Assembly: GCF_051262515.1 (NCBI RefSeq)
Contig: NZ_JBIMER010000005.1
Span: forward strand, 131,714 to 195,713
Length of the DNA: 64,000 nt
Reading direction: 5' to 3'
Source of the DNA: Arthrobacter_N sp051262515
GTDB taxonomy: Bacteria; Actinomycetota; Actinomycetes; Actinomycetales; Micrococcaceae
Shown: in pieces, positions 8,225 to 19,202 of the stretch
Position numbering within the stretch: position 1 is the first letter of the stretch
How the letters are laid out: each line of letters opens with the position of its first letter
Made by a program: the position numbers and the translations under genes
The notes under the pieces: model-generated
Told to the model about the DNA's origin: nothing
Databases searched by the model: none
The model's input: only the letters and a program-made list of their open reading frames with translations

Positions 8225-9870
8225 GGTGCCACTCCCGTCACGGGTGCGTTGCGCTCCGAGGCGGTCCCCAGCACCGCCGAGATGTAGTCGTTGCGGTCCA
8301 TCATGTTGCGCGCCGCCTGCTCGCTGAGTCCGAACAGCGGGCCGGCGAACACCGTCAGCGACAGGCCCAGGACCACCAGGGCGGCCGTCGAGCCGACCAT
8401 GGCGCGGGGCAGGAGCTCGATGTCGCCGCGGTCGCTGAACCGGCTGGCGGGATGGTCGGCGACGTGGCGGTAGGTGGTCACGCGCCCGCCGTCGGCCGCG
8501 CCGACCAGGAGCAGCGGGTCCGGGTCCTCCGCGTCCTCCGCCTTCCGCCAGAACGCCCGGTTCCAGACCCGAGCGACGGCCAGCAGGGTCAGCAGCGACG
8601 TGGCCACGGCCCCGCCCAGGAGAACCCAGGCCAGCGGTGTCCCGAGTTCGATCCCGCCCTGCAGCAGCCCCAGCTTGCCCAGGAAGCCGGAGAACGGCGG
8701 GATGCCGGCCAGGTTCATGGCCGGGAGGAAGAACAGGACGGCCAGCACCGGGGAAAGCTTGGAGAGCGATCCGAGCCGGTCGGCGTTCGAGGTCCCGGCG
8801 CGGCGTTCGATCAGGCCCGTCACGAGGAACAGGGACGTCTGGACGATGATGTGGTGGGCGACGTAGTAGACCGTCGCGGCAAGCGCCGCCACGTTGCCGA
8901 TGGCGAGCCCGAACACCATGAAACCGATGTGGCTGGTGAGCGTGAAGGAGAGCATGCGTTTGATGTCCGCCTGCGCGATGGCGCCGAGGATCCCCACGAT
9001 CATCGTCAGCAGCGCGACCACCATCAGCACCGAGTTGATGCGGTCCCCGGGGAACAGCAGGGTCTCGGTGCGCACCATGGCGTAGATGCCGACCTTGGTC
9101 AGCAGTCCCGCGAACACCGCGGTCACGGGCGCGGGGGCCGTCGGGTAGGAGTCCGGGAGCCAGAACGAGAGCGGGAAGACCGCGGCCTTGATCCCGAACG
9201 CCACCAGGAGCATCAGGTGCAGGATCATCTGGGTGCCCGGATTGAGGTCGTTCAGCTTGAGCGCGAGGTCCGCCATGTTCACCGTTCCGGTCGCGGCGTA
9301 GATCATGCCGATCGCGATGAGGAACAACATGGAGGACACCACGGACACGACGACGTACGTCACGCCCGCGCGGATCCGCGCCGTCGTTCCGCCGAGGGTG
9401 AGCAGGACGTAGGACGCCGTCAGCAGTATCTCGAAGCCGACGTAGAGGTTGAAGAGGTCGCCGGCCAGAAACGCGTTGGAGACGCCGGCCACCAGAATCA
9501 TGTAGGTCGGGTGGAAGACGGAGACGGGGCCGTCCTCGTCGCCGTCGGCCATGCCCTGCCCGGTCGCGTACACCAGCACGGCGAGGCTGACCGCCGTGGA
9601 GACCACGAGCATCAGGGAGGAGAACTCGTCGACCACCAGTGAGATGCCGAACGGCGGGGCCCATCCGCCGATCAGGACGGCCTGCGCTCCGTGGCCCCAG
9701 GCCGCGGTCAGCAGCCAGACCTCGAGCGCCAGGGTGATGACGAGCGTGGAAATCGTGGTGATGCGCTGGATCCGCGTATGGCGGCGCAACACGAAGGCCA
9801 GTGCCGCGCCCAGAATCGGAAGTGCTACGGCCAATGGCGCGAAGGCCACGGCGGCCAATGGTTCGGTCAT
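8221..9870 (-). CDS. mrpD: Mrp antiporter subunit D
   Basis: The 549-residue protein is homologous to the NuoL/M/N proton-channel subunits of complex I, with about 14 membrane segments. The central block includes LVAFGIKAAVFPLSFWLPDSYPTAP, with the conserved lysine and the PLHxWLPxAH-like turn, and a second conserved lysine block AQADIKRMLSFTLTSHIG. MrpD and MrpA carry the proton and cation paths. Its ATG overlaps the mrpC stop by 4 bp. The C-terminal ~80 residues are hydrophilic. Confidence 0.93.
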   Translation of the reverse strand: MTEPLAAVAFAPLAVALPILGAALAFVLRRHTRIQRITTISTLVITLALEVWLLTAAWGHGAQAVLIGGWAPPFGISLVVDEFSSLMLVVSTAVSLAVLVYATGQGMADGDEDGPVSVFHPTYMILVAGVSNAFLAGDLFNLYVGFEILLTASYVLLTLGGTTARIRAGVTYVVVSVVSSMLFLIAIGMIYAATGTVNMADLALKLNDLNPGTQMILHLMLLVAFGIKAAVFPLSFWLPDSYPTAPAPVTAVFAGLLTKVGIYAMVRTETLLFPGDRINSVLMVVALLTMIVGILGAIAQADIKRMLSFTLTSHIGFMVFGLAIGNVAALAATVYYVAHHIIVQTSLFLVTGLIERRAGTSNADRLGSLSKLSPVLAVLFFLPAMNLAGIPPFSGFLGKLGLLQGGIELGTPLAWVLLGGAVATSLLTLLAVARVWNRAFWRKAEDAEDPDPLLLVGAADGGRVTTYRHVADHPASRFSDRGDIELLPRAMVGSTAALVVLGLSLTVFAGPLFGLSEQAARNMMDRNDYISAVLGTASERNAPVTGVAP

Positions 9871-10412
9871 CGTGCCTCCCTGTTTCTCCCGTGGTCGTCT
9901 GTTCCGGCGCTTTCCTCCGAGGAGGCCTGCCGCCGGTCGGATTCGTTTGCCGACCGGTTGGCGTCCGCGGTGGCCCGCGAGGCGGCCTCGTCGGTGTCCT
10001 CGCTGAACTCCGTGGTGTCCGCGGGGACCTCCGCGTCGTCCTCGAAGTCGAAGTGGGACTGCTCGGCGACGCGGCGGTCCTCGAGGTCGTCCACCACTTC
10101 GTCCCGCCGGGCGATGACCCAGGACCGGTAGATGATGGCGAGCATCAGGGCGGTCACGGCGAAGGTGATCACGATCGCCGTCAGGATCAGCGCCTGCGGC
10201 AGGGGGTCGGAATACGCGTCCGCGGGAGTCTCCGGGTCGTAAAGCGGGGCGAGCCCCGGCAACCCGCCGGCAATCAGGATCAACAGGTTCGCACCGTTGC
10301 CGATCAGCAGCAGGCCCAGCAGGACGCGCGTCAGGCTGCGCTCGAGCAGCAGGTAGATGCCGGCGGCGAACAGGACGCCCATGACCAGCAGTAGGGTGAC
10401 GTTCGGTGTCAT
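9867..10412 (-). CDS. mrpC: Mrp antiporter subunit C with extended acidic tail
   Basis: The first ~110 residues are a NuoK-like three-helix subunit (GIYLLLERSLTRVLLGLLLIGNGANL). The rest, residues about 115-181, is a hydrophilic tail very rich in Asp, Glu, Ser and Thr that is not part of the usual ~113-residue MrpC. The start is ATG, overlapping the mrpAB stop by 4 bp. The tail should be cytoplasmic and disordered; its role is unknown. Confidence 0.9.
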   Translation of the reverse strand: MTPNVTLLLVMGVLFAAGIYLLLERSLTRVLLGLLLIGNGANLLILIAGGLPGLAPLYDPETPADAYSDPLPQALILTAIVITFAVTALMLAIIYRSWVIARRDEVVDDLEDRRVAEQSHFDFEDDAEVPADTTEFSEDTDEAASRATADANRSANESDRRQASSEESAGTDDHGRNREAR

Positions 10413-13400
10413 CGGGCCACCCCCTCCGTCTGCGGGGCCGCGGGGTTTTGGGGCTCTTCCGGGGTGGCGCCCTCGGAGCGTTCGTCGATCTCGGAGCCGA
10501 GGCTGCGCAACACGTCGACGACCAGGCCGACGACCACCAGGTACACGCCGACGTCGAAGATCGTCGACGTGACGAACTTGTGGTCCCCGAACACCGGCAG
10601 CGAGAACTCCAGGGCGGCGCTCTGGAACATCTGCCCGCCGAAGAACAAGGGCACGACGCCGGAAAGCGTCGCCGTCGCCAGCCCCATTCCCAGGAGGGTT
10701 CCGGGGCTGATCGGGGTCGACTCCGCGAGCTCGAACCGCCCGCCCGCGAGATAGCGGATGGTCAGGGCCAGCCCCGCGAGGAGGCCGCCGGCGAAGCCGC
10801 CACCCGGGGTGTTGTGCCCGGCGAGCAGCAGGTAGACCGAGAAGAGGATGAGGGAGTGGAAGATGAGCCGGGTCACCACCTCGAGGATGATCGACCGGCG
10901 TTCGGGGGCCAACGTGCGGCCCGCGACGATCCACGCGTCCTTGGCCGACTTGGCGAAGTGGCGGGCGATCGCCAGCGCGGCGGCGGATCGGTTCGGCGCG
11001 TGGATGTGCTCGGATCCGCGGTCCACGGATCCCGGCTCGACGTCCTCCACGGGGCGCTTGTCGTCGCCGCGTCCGCGGACGTAGATGAGGCTGGCGACGC
11101 CGGTGGCCGCGGCCGCCAGCACCGTGAGTTCGCCGAAGGTGTCCCAGACGCGGATGTCCACGAGGGTGACGTTGACGATGTTCTTTCCGGCGCCGCCGTA
11201 GTACGCGAGCTCCGGGAACGCCAGCGAGACGGGGTCCGCCGTGCGCGAGGCCATCGCGATCACCGCGATAGACATCATCACCAGGCCGAAGCCGATCCCG
11301 ATGGCCGCCCGCAAGGCGCGGTGGCCCGCGGGGTTGGACGTCCACAGCGGGGCCGGAAGGGTGCGTAGCGCGAGGACCATGGCGACCAGGACGATGGTCT
11401 CGACGAGGAGCTGGGTCAGCGCCACGTCCGGGGCACCCTGCAACGCGAACAGGATGGCCATCCCGTAGCCGGTGACGCCAACCATCAGCACGGCAAGGAA
11501 GCGCTTGTTGGCCCGGATGGCCGCCAGGGCGCCCACCACCATGCACGCGCCGACCATGAGTTGGGCCGGGGTGTCGAACCACGTGATCTGTTGCGGAAGC
11601 GGCGTCTCGTAAACGAACACGGCGACCGCGGGGGTCAGCAACCCGACGGTGAGGATCACGGTCAGGTAGAATATCAGGGAGCCGCGCTGTGTCCGCCCGG
11701 TCACCCACACGGCGACCTCGTCGGTGGCCCCCAGCACGTTTTTGTAGGTTCGCTCGGCGTCGAACACCGGGTACAGGAGCTGCTGCGCGCGCGCCACCGG
11801 CCCGCGCAGGACAAACATCAGGGAGCCGGCGGCGACGATGACCGCCGACAGTCCGAGCCCCGGCGTGAGGCCGTGCCACAGCGCCAGGTGGATGGGGTGC
11901 TCCGCCTCCGGGAACAGCGCGGCGTACGGCTTGATCGCCTCCTCGAGCATTCCCGGCGCGAAGGCGAAGAACACCGTGGCGGCGGCCAGGACCAGCGGCG
12001 CGGCCAGGAACAGCCACGGCACGGGTTTGAAGTCCGTCGCGGCGACGCCGGGCTTCGTCGCGAAGCCGCCCCACACGAAGCGGGCGCTGTAGGCAAAGGT
12101 CAGGACGGACCCCAGCACGACTCCGGCGAGCAGCCACGTGCCCCCCGGACCGGCCGCGCCGTCGTCGAGCAGCGCCTCGAGGACGGCCTCCTTGGCGACG
12201 AAGCCGAACAGCGGCGGCAGGCCGGCCATCGACGCGGCGCCCACCACGGCGACGACGAACAGCTTCGGGGCGCTCCGCCACAGTCCGGAGAGCTTGCGCA
12301 GGTCGCGGGTGCCCGCCTGGTGGTCGATGATCCCGACGACCAGGAAGAGCGTGGCCTTGAAGAATCCGTGCGCAAGCATCATGGCGATGCCGGCCATGGC
12401 GGCGTTTGCCGTACCCACGCCGACCAGCAGGATCAGGAACCCGAGTTGCGATACGGTCCCGTAGGCGATGAGCAGCTTGATGTCGTCCTGCCGCAGCGCG
12501 CGCCAACCGCCGACCAGCATGGTGGCCAGACCCAGCCCGAGCACGACCGGGTGCCAGAACGCCGTCTCGGCGAAGCCCGGGGCCAGCCGCGCCACCAGGT
12601 ACACGCCGGCCTTCACCATGGCCGCGGCGTGCAGATACGCGGACACGGGGGTGGGCGCGGCCATCGCCGCCGGCAACCAGAAGTGGAAAGGGACCAGCGC
12701 GGACTTGGACACCGCACCGACGAGGATCAGGAGGATCGCGACGTCGATCGCGGTCCCCTGGGCCACGAGGCCGCCCGCCCGCGCCATGATGCCCGAGAGC
12801 CGGTACGTTCCGGCCGCCTCCCCCAGCATGATCAGTCCGAGCAGCATGACCAGGCCGCCGAAGGTCGTCACGATGAGCGCCTGCAGGGCGGAGCGGCGGG
12901 CGAAGATACGGGTCCGCGAGTAGCCGATCAGCAGGTAGGACAGGACCGTGGTCATTTCCCAGAAGATGAACAGCAGGATCAGGTCGTCCGCCACGACCAG
13001 TCCGAACATGGCGCCGGCGAAGGCCAACAGTTGCGCGCCGAAGGGGCCGATGTTGGCGTCCTCGTTCTTGAAGTACCGCGCGCAGTAGAAGAGCACCAGC
13101 GCCCCGACGCCAAGCACCAGGAGGCTCATGACGGCGGACAGCGCGTCCATCCGGAACGCGGCCTCGAGCTGCAGCGGTTCGATCCACGCGAACGCGTCCG
13201 ACGGCGGCGCGTTCGGTTCGCCGGTGGCGGCGGTCTGATCGGCCGAGGTGAAGGAGGCGAAGTTCGCCACCAGCCACACGAAGCCGGCCGCGGGCACGCC
13301 GCCGAGAACATAGAAGGTCGCCCTGCCGAGGCGGCGGAAAATCAAGGGCGCTACGAGGGCCACCGCGAAGAGGGCGATGAGCACGACGAGCACGATGATC

Positions 13401-13414
13401 TCCTGGGGGCGCAA
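10409..13414 (-). CDS. mrpA: Mrp antiporter subunits A and B fused
   Basis: The 1001-residue chain starts with a NuoL-like MrpA domain (KSALVPFHFWLPAAMAAPTPVSAYLHAAAMVKAG near residues 230-265, and RQDDIKLLIAYGTVSQLGF after it). An MbhE/D-like region follows, then a C-terminal MrpB domain with the GHNTPGGGFAGGLLAGLAL motif near residue 880. Joining of A and B in one chain is usual in Actinobacteria. It is the first gene of the six-gene operon mrpAB-C-D-E-F-G, which exports Na+ (or Li+, K+) in exchange for protons in pH and salt homeostasis. Confidence 0.93.
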   Translation of the reverse strand: MRPQEIIVLVVLIALFAVALVAPLIFRRLGRATFYVLGGVPAAGFVWLVANFASFTSADQTAATGEPNAPPSDAFAWIEPLQLEAAFRMDALSAVMSLLVLGVGALVLFYCARYFKNEDANIGPFGAQLLAFAGAMFGLVVADDLILLFIFWEMTTVLSYLLIGYSRTRIFARRSALQALIVTTFGGLVMLLGLIMLGEAAGTYRLSGIMARAGGLVAQGTAIDVAILLILVGAVSKSALVPFHFWLPAAMAAPTPVSAYLHAAAMVKAGVYLVARLAPGFAETAFWHPVVLGLGLATMLVGGWRALRQDDIKLLIAYGTVSQLGFLILLVGVGTANAAMAGIAMMLAHGFFKATLFLVVGIIDHQAGTRDLRKLSGLWRSAPKLFVVAVVGAASMAGLPPLFGFVAKEAVLEALLDDGAAGPGGTWLLAGVVLGSVLTFAYSARFVWGGFATKPGVAATDFKPVPWLFLAAPLVLAAATVFFAFAPGMLEEAIKPYAALFPEAEHPIHLALWHGLTPGLGLSAVIVAAGSLMFVLRGPVARAQQLLYPVFDAERTYKNVLGATDEVAVWVTGRTQRGSLIFYLTVILTVGLLTPAVAVFVYETPLPQQITWFDTPAQLMVGACMVVGALAAIRANKRFLAVLMVGVTGYGMAILFALQGAPDVALTQLLVETIVLVAMVLALRTLPAPLWTSNPAGHRALRAAIGIGFGLVMMSIAVIAMASRTADPVSLAFPELAYYGGAGKNIVNVTLVDIRVWDTFGELTVLAAAATGVASLIYVRGRGDDKRPVEDVEPGSVDRGSEHIHAPNRSAAALAIARHFAKSAKDAWIVAGRTLAPERRSIILEVVTRLIFHSLILFSVYLLLAGHNTPGGGFAGGLLAGLALTIRYLAGGRFELAESTPISPGTLLGMGLATATLSGVVPLFFGGQMFQSAALEFSLPVFGDHKFVTSTIFDVGVYLVVVGLVVDVLRSLGSEIDERSEGATPEEPQNPAAPQTEGVAR

Positions 13415-13545
13415 ACTGCGTGGACTCCCCGGCTCGGGTCCGGGGCATCGTGGCAGGTGGTCAAGGGCTGGTCCAACTTTAACAGTTCACGGGCGCGCCG
13501 CCGCGCCCCGGCCCCGGTTTCGGGCCCCGATTACGCGCAGGGCGT

Positions 13546-13551
13546 TACGCT
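13546..13551 (+). promoter_or_regulatory. -10 box (TACGCT) for a leaderless MFS transcript
   Basis: TACGCT fits TANNNT and ends 6 nt before the ATG at 13558; no ribosome binding site lies between. Confidence 0.45.
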
Positions 13552-13557
13552 TCACCC

Positions 13558-14886
13558 ATGAGCCACCTGCCCGCGGCCGTCCCGGCCCCCGCACACCGGA
13601 AACCGACCAATCGGCAGGTGCTCGCGTGGGCGTCGTGGGACTGGGGGTCCGCGGCCATCAACGCGGTGATGACCACGTTCGTCTTCACGGTTTACCTGAC
13701 CAGTTCCCTCTTCGGGGAGACGGACGCGAACTCGGCCGTGTTGGGCAACGCGCTGGCGATCGCCGGCGTCGCCATCGCACTCCTCGCGCCGGTCACGGGA
13801 CAGCGCTCCGACGCCGGCGGACGCCGCCGCTTCTGGCTGGGCGTCAACACCGTCCTGGTGACCATCGCGACGGCGGCCTGCTTCTTCGTGCTCCCGGAAC
13901 CGCGGTTCCTGCTCCTGGGCGTGACGCTGATTGCGGCGGCGAGCGTGTTCGCGGAGTTCGCCACGGTGAACTACAACGCGATGCTTCCGCAGGTGTCCAC
14001 GCCCGCCACCATCGGCAAGGTCTCGGGCTTCGGTTGGGGCATGGGCTACCTCGGCGGCATCATCGCCCTGGCGATCGTGCTCTTCGGCTTCGTCCAGCCG
14101 CTCGTCGACTGGCCCGGCGCCTCCGACGACGGCTCGCTGAACCTGCGCCTGGTCGCGGTCTTCTCCGCGGCGTGGTTCCTGGTCTTCGGGCTGCCCGTCC
14201 TGTTCTTCGTCCCCGAGGTTCCCCGGCGCGTGGACACCTCCAAGGTGGGGTTCCTGGAGTCCTACCGGATTCTCGCCCGCCACGTCGCCAAGCTGGCCAA
14301 AACGGCACCGCACACGCTCTACTACCTGGTGGCCGCGGCCGTGTTCCGCGACGGGCTCGCGGCCATCTTCACGTTCGGCGGCATCATCGCCGCCGGCACC
14401 TTCGGGTTCTCGACGTCCCAGGTCATCGTGTTCGCGATCGCCGGCAACGTCGTGGCCGCCGTCGGCGCCATGGTCGGCGGCCTGCTGGATGACAGGATCG
14501 GCCCCAAGGCCGTGATCGTCGGCTCCCTCGTGGGGCTGCTGATCGCCGGGACCGGAGTGTTCCTCTCCCCCGGAGCGGCCGGCTTCTGGGCGTTCGGGCT
14601 GCTGCTGTGCCTGTTTGTCGGGCCCGCGCAGTCCTCGGCCCGGGCGTACGTGGCGCGCCTCGCCGACACCGGGAACGAGGGCCAGCTCTTCGGGCTGTAC
14701 GCGACCACGGGACGGGCGGTCAGCTTCCTGGCCCCCGCACTCTTCTCGCTGGCGATCGTGCTCGCCACGCCGCACGTCGCGCCGGGCGGGGCCCAGCGGT
14801 TCGGCATCCTGGGGATCCTGGCCGTCCTGCTCGTCGGCCTGCTTCTCCTCTTGCCGGTGCGCAAACCGGCCCCGAAGGACGCCTGA
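13558..14886 (+). CDS. MFS transporter, UMF1 / Atg22-like family
   Basis: The 442-residue protein has twelve predicted membrane segments and the N-terminal signature ASWDWGSAAINAVMTTFVF of the UMF1 family (permeases related to fungal vacuolar Atg22 exporters). Bacterial members are usually annotated as MFS transporters of unknown substrate. The start has a -10 box 6 nt upstream and no ribosome binding site, suggesting a leaderless mRNA. It is divergent from the Mrp operon and convergent with dcd. Confidence 0.82.
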   Translation: MSHLPAAVPAPAHRKPTNRQVLAWASWDWGSAAINAVMTTFVFTVYLTSSLFGETDANSAVLGNALAIAGVAIALLAPVTGQRSDAGGRRRFWLGVNTVLVTIATAACFFVLPEPRFLLLGVTLIAAASVFAEFATVNYNAMLPQVSTPATIGKVSGFGWGMGYLGGIIALAIVLFGFVQPLVDWPGASDDGSLNLRLVAVFSAAWFLVFGLPVLFFVPEVPRRVDTSKVGFLESYRILARHVAKLAKTAPHTLYYLVAAAVFRDGLAAIFTFGGIIAAGTFGFSTSQVIVFAIAGNVVAAVGAMVGGLLDDRIGPKAVIVGSLVGLLIAGTGVFLSPGAAGFWAFGLLLCLFVGPAQSSARAYVARLADTGNEGQLFGLYATTGRAVSFLAPALFSLAIVLATPHVAPGGAQRFGILGILAVLLVGLLLLLPVRKPAPKDA

Positions 14887-14898
14887 GGCCGGCTGCGC

Positions 14899-15480
14899 CT
14901 ACTCCGCCAGGCGGGTGCGGTGGAAGTTCAGGTGGCTGCGCGACGCCGTCGGGCCGCGCTGGCCCTGGTACCGGTTTCCGTACGCGCCCGAACCATAGGG
15001 GTGCTCGGCCGGCGAGGTCAGTTTGAAGAAGCACAGCTGGCCGATCTTCGATCCCGGCCAGAGTTTGATCGGCAGCGTCGCCATGTTGGACAGCTCCAGC
15101 GTGACGTGGCCGGAGAACCCGGGGTCGATGAACCCCGCCGTGGAGTGGGTCAGCAGGCCCAGCCGGCCGAGCGATGACTTCCCCTCGAGCCGGGCGGCGA
15201 CGTCGTTCGGCAGGGTCACCGCCTCGTAGGTGGAGCCCAGCACGAACTCGCCGGGGTGCAGGATGAACGGCTCGTCGGGATCGACCTCCACCAGGCGCGT
15301 CAGTTCCGGCTGGTCGAGTTCCGGATCGATGTGCGCGTACTTGTGGTTGTCGAAAAGCCGGAAGAACCGGTCGATCCGCACGTCGACGCTGGAGGGCTGC
15401 ACCATCGACGGGTCGTAGGGGTCCAGCACAATGCGGCCGGAGTCGAGTTCGGTCCGGATGTCGCGGTCTGAGATCAGCAC
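14899..15480 (-). CDS. dcd: dCTP deaminase (possibly dUMP-forming)
   Basis: The 193-residue enzyme is homologous to trimeric dUTPase-fold dCTP deaminases. It has the VQPSSVDVR motif near the N-terminus, the FILHPGEFVLGSTYE catalytic block and the EGKSSLGRLGLLTHSTAGFIDPG nucleotide-binding block. It deaminates dCTP to dUTP, or to dUMP in the bifunctional form, feeding dTMP synthesis. I chose GTG at 15480, which begins the normal M-L-I-S-D-R-D N-terminus, because a TATTTT box lies exactly 6 nt upstream. An in-frame ATG at 15504 would add eight atypical residues and would place that promoter inside the gene. Confidence 0.93.
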   Translation of the reverse strand: MLISDRDIRTELDSGRIVLDPYDPSMVQPSSVDVRIDRFFRLFDNHKYAHIDPELDQPELTRLVEVDPDEPFILHPGEFVLGSTYEAVTLPNDVAARLEGKSSLGRLGLLTHSTAGFIDPGFSGHVTLELSNMATLPIKLWPGSKIGQLCFFKLTSPAEHPYGSGAYGNRYQGQRGPTASRSHLNFHRTRLAE

Positions 15481-15486
15481 CCGTCC

Positions 15487-15492
15487 AAAATA
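15487..15492 (-). promoter_or_regulatory. -10 box (TATTTT) for a leaderless dcd transcript
   Basis: Read on the minus strand, TATTTT is followed by GGACGG and then the GTG start of dcd, a 6-nt spacing. Confidence 0.5.
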
Positions 15493-15666
15493 TCCCATCG
15501 GCACGGTCGAAGCGCACCGCTCGCCCGGGTCGGAGCCACTTGGGTAGATTCACGGTCCATTACCGCGGCGAACAACGCGGGACTGTCCGCCCCGGCCAGG
15601 GAGCGATATCCTGAAATCCGCACGGCCGCCACGCCTCCGTGCGGCAGCCCTACAGATGGACACACC

Positions 15667-16485
15667 ATGCACGAGTTCCCGAAGCCTCGGCTTCTGCCCA
15701 CCGCGGTGGCCCTTTTGGCCACGGCGGTCTTGGCGTTGGCCGGGATCGCTCCCGCGGCGGCCAACGAACGTGCTGCGTACGACTTCACGGATCCCGCGTC
15801 GCCGACGGTCCTGGTCAACAAGACGACTCCGCTCAAGCCGGCGGACTACGTCCCGGACGGCCTGACGCCCGCCGGGGGCTCGGAGAACCTGATGGTGCCG
15901 GAGGCCGCCGTCGCGCTGGCGGTGCTGCTGGACCACGCGGCCAACGAGGGCCACCCGTTGATCGTCGAAAGCGCCTACCGCTCGCACGCCCGCCAGGCGC
16001 AGCTCTACCAGGGCTATGTGGCCCGCTACGGGGAGGCCTACGCGTCAACCATCTCCGCGAAGCCGGGCACGAGCGAGCACCAGCTGGGGCTCGCCGCCGA
16101 CGTCGGACTCGCCACGGGCGAGTGCTCGCTGGAGCGCTGCTTCGGAGACACGCCCGCCGGAAAATGGGTCGCCAGCAATGCCGCGGAATTCGGTTTCGTC
16201 GTGCGCTACGCGCAGGGGCAGGAAAAGGTCACCGGCTTCGGCTACGAGCCGTGGCATCTGCGCTACCTCGGCGTCGACGTGGTGTCCGCCATGGAAGCGG
16301 CCGGGGCGGAGACGCTCGAGGAGTTCGCCGGAGCCGGGCCAGCCGCAAAGCCCGCTCGAACCGCGCCCGCCGCCGGCCCCGCTCCCCGGCGCAGCGCCGT
16401 TGGCCCCCCCGCCATGATTCGCAGGGTCGATCGCCCGCCGCTCGACTGGTATCCGACGTGGGGCGAGGGCGCGGCGGGTTCCTGA
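15667..16485 (+). CDS. Secreted D-alanyl-D-alanine carboxypeptidase, VanY-like (peptidase M15)
   Basis: The 272-residue protein begins with a signal peptide (basic start, hydrophobic core to about residue 30, then A-A-A-N). The zinc site of M15B peptidases is visible: SAYRSHARQ, GTSEHQLGLAADV with His and Asp ligands, and EPWHLRY with the last His. It probably trims the terminal D-alanine of peptidoglycan stem peptides outside the membrane. The C-terminal ~50 residues are Ala/Pro-rich and look unstructured. The start is ATG; no strong ribosome binding site is seen. Confidence 0.88.
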   Translation: MHEFPKPRLLPTAVALLATAVLALAGIAPAAANERAAYDFTDPASPTVLVNKTTPLKPADYVPDGLTPAGGSENLMVPEAAVALAVLLDHAANEGHPLIVESAYRSHARQAQLYQGYVARYGEAYASTISAKPGTSEHQLGLAADVGLATGECSLERCFGDTPAGKWVASNAAEFGFVVRYAQGQEKVTGFGYEPWHLRYLGVDVVSAMEAAGAETLEEFAGAGPAAKPARTAPAAGPAPRRSAVGPPAMIRRVDRPPLDWYPTWGEGAAGS

Positions 16486-16487
16486 GC

Positions 16488-17342
16488 TCAGGCGCCCACT
16501 TCGGTCCGCACCGCGAGCAGTTCGGGAAAGAACGTCAGCTCGAGCGCCTTCTGCAGGAAGCCGACGCCGGAGGAGCCGCCCGTGCCGCGCTTGAAGCCGA
16601 TGGTGCGCTCCACGGTCTTGAGGTGGCGGAAGCGCCACAGCTGGAAGTTCTCCTCGAGGTCCACCAGTTCCTCGCAGGCCTCGTAGAGGTCCCAATGCCC
16701 GTCGGCGTTTTCGTAGACCGTCTTGTAGACGGCGACGAGTCCCTCGTTGAACACGTGCGCCTCGGTGACGTCACGCTCCAACAGCTCGGTCGGAACGGGT
16801 AGCCCGCGGCGGGCCAGGAGCCGGATGAACTCGTCGTAGAGCGACGGGGCCCCCAACAGCTCCGTCAGCAGCGCGTGGGCCCGGGGATCGGCGTCGAACA
16901 CGGAAACCATCCCGGCGTTCTTGTTGCCGAGCAGGAACTCGACGGCGCGGTACTGGAACGACTGGAAGCCGCTGGAGGAGCCCAGGTCGCCGCGGAACTG
17001 CGCGTACTCGGTCGGTGTCAGCGTGGCCAGCACGCTCCACTGTTCCGTCAGGGTCCGCTGGATGTGCTTGACGCGGGCGATGTGCTTCAGGGCGTAGCGC
17101 AGGTCGTCGGCCGCCAGTCGCGCCACGATCGCGCGCAGCTCGTGGAGCATCAACTTCAGCCACAGCTCGGACGTCTGGTGCTGGATGATGAACAGCAGTT
17201 CGTCGTGGTGCTCGGGTTTGCTCACCGGATGCTGCGAGGACAGGAGCGTGTCCAGGCCCAGATAGGACGCGTAGCTCATCTTGTCCCGGAAGTCGGTCTC
17301 GATGCCGTCCTCGAGCGCGCGCGTGTTCTTTTCGACGGACAC
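16488..17342 (-). CDS. kynA: Tryptophan 2,3-dioxygenase
   Basis: The 284-residue haem enzyme opens the indole ring of tryptophan to give N-formylkynurenine. It has the family blocks KMSYASYLGLDTLL, EHHDELLFIIQHQTSELWLKL (with the haem-region His), GFQSFQYRAVEFLLGNKN and RFRHLKTVERTIGFKRGTGGSSG at the C-terminus, which closes over the substrate. The start is GTG at 17342 with AGGGGA 5 nt upstream. It follows the fumarase gene after 8 bp and is probably cotranscribed. No kynurenine formamidase or kynureninase gene is near. Confidence 0.93.
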   Translation of the reverse strand: MSVEKNTRALEDGIETDFRDKMSYASYLGLDTLLSSQHPVSKPEHHDELLFIIQHQTSELWLKLMLHELRAIVARLAADDLRYALKHIARVKHIQRTLTEQWSVLATLTPTEYAQFRGDLGSSSGFQSFQYRAVEFLLGNKNAGMVSVFDADPRAHALLTELLGAPSLYDEFIRLLARRGLPVPTELLERDVTEAHVFNEGLVAVYKTVYENADGHWDLYEACEELVDLEENFQLWRFRHLKTVERTIGFKRGTGGSSGVGFLQKALELTFFPELLAVRTEVGA

Positions 17343-17350
17343 CGCGTCCC

Positions 17351-19057
<1,707 letters not shown>

Positions 19058-19202
19058 GGTGCTTCCTCGCAGTGTGTCCATCTTGGGCGCTCCCACTCTA
19101 GTTCGCCGAGCGCGTTTGGGCGGAACCGGCTCCTGCCCATGACGCCAGGGACGGGCCCGGCCCGGGTTGCGGAACGTCCGCGGACGTGGTCGGGTGGAGG
19201 GC

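Noticed and set aside
9867..13448. A 1193-codon minus-strand frame across mrpAB and mrpC
   Set aside because: Only its last 181 codons (mrpC) are real; the rest overlaps mrpAB in another frame with low-complexity Arg-rich sequence.
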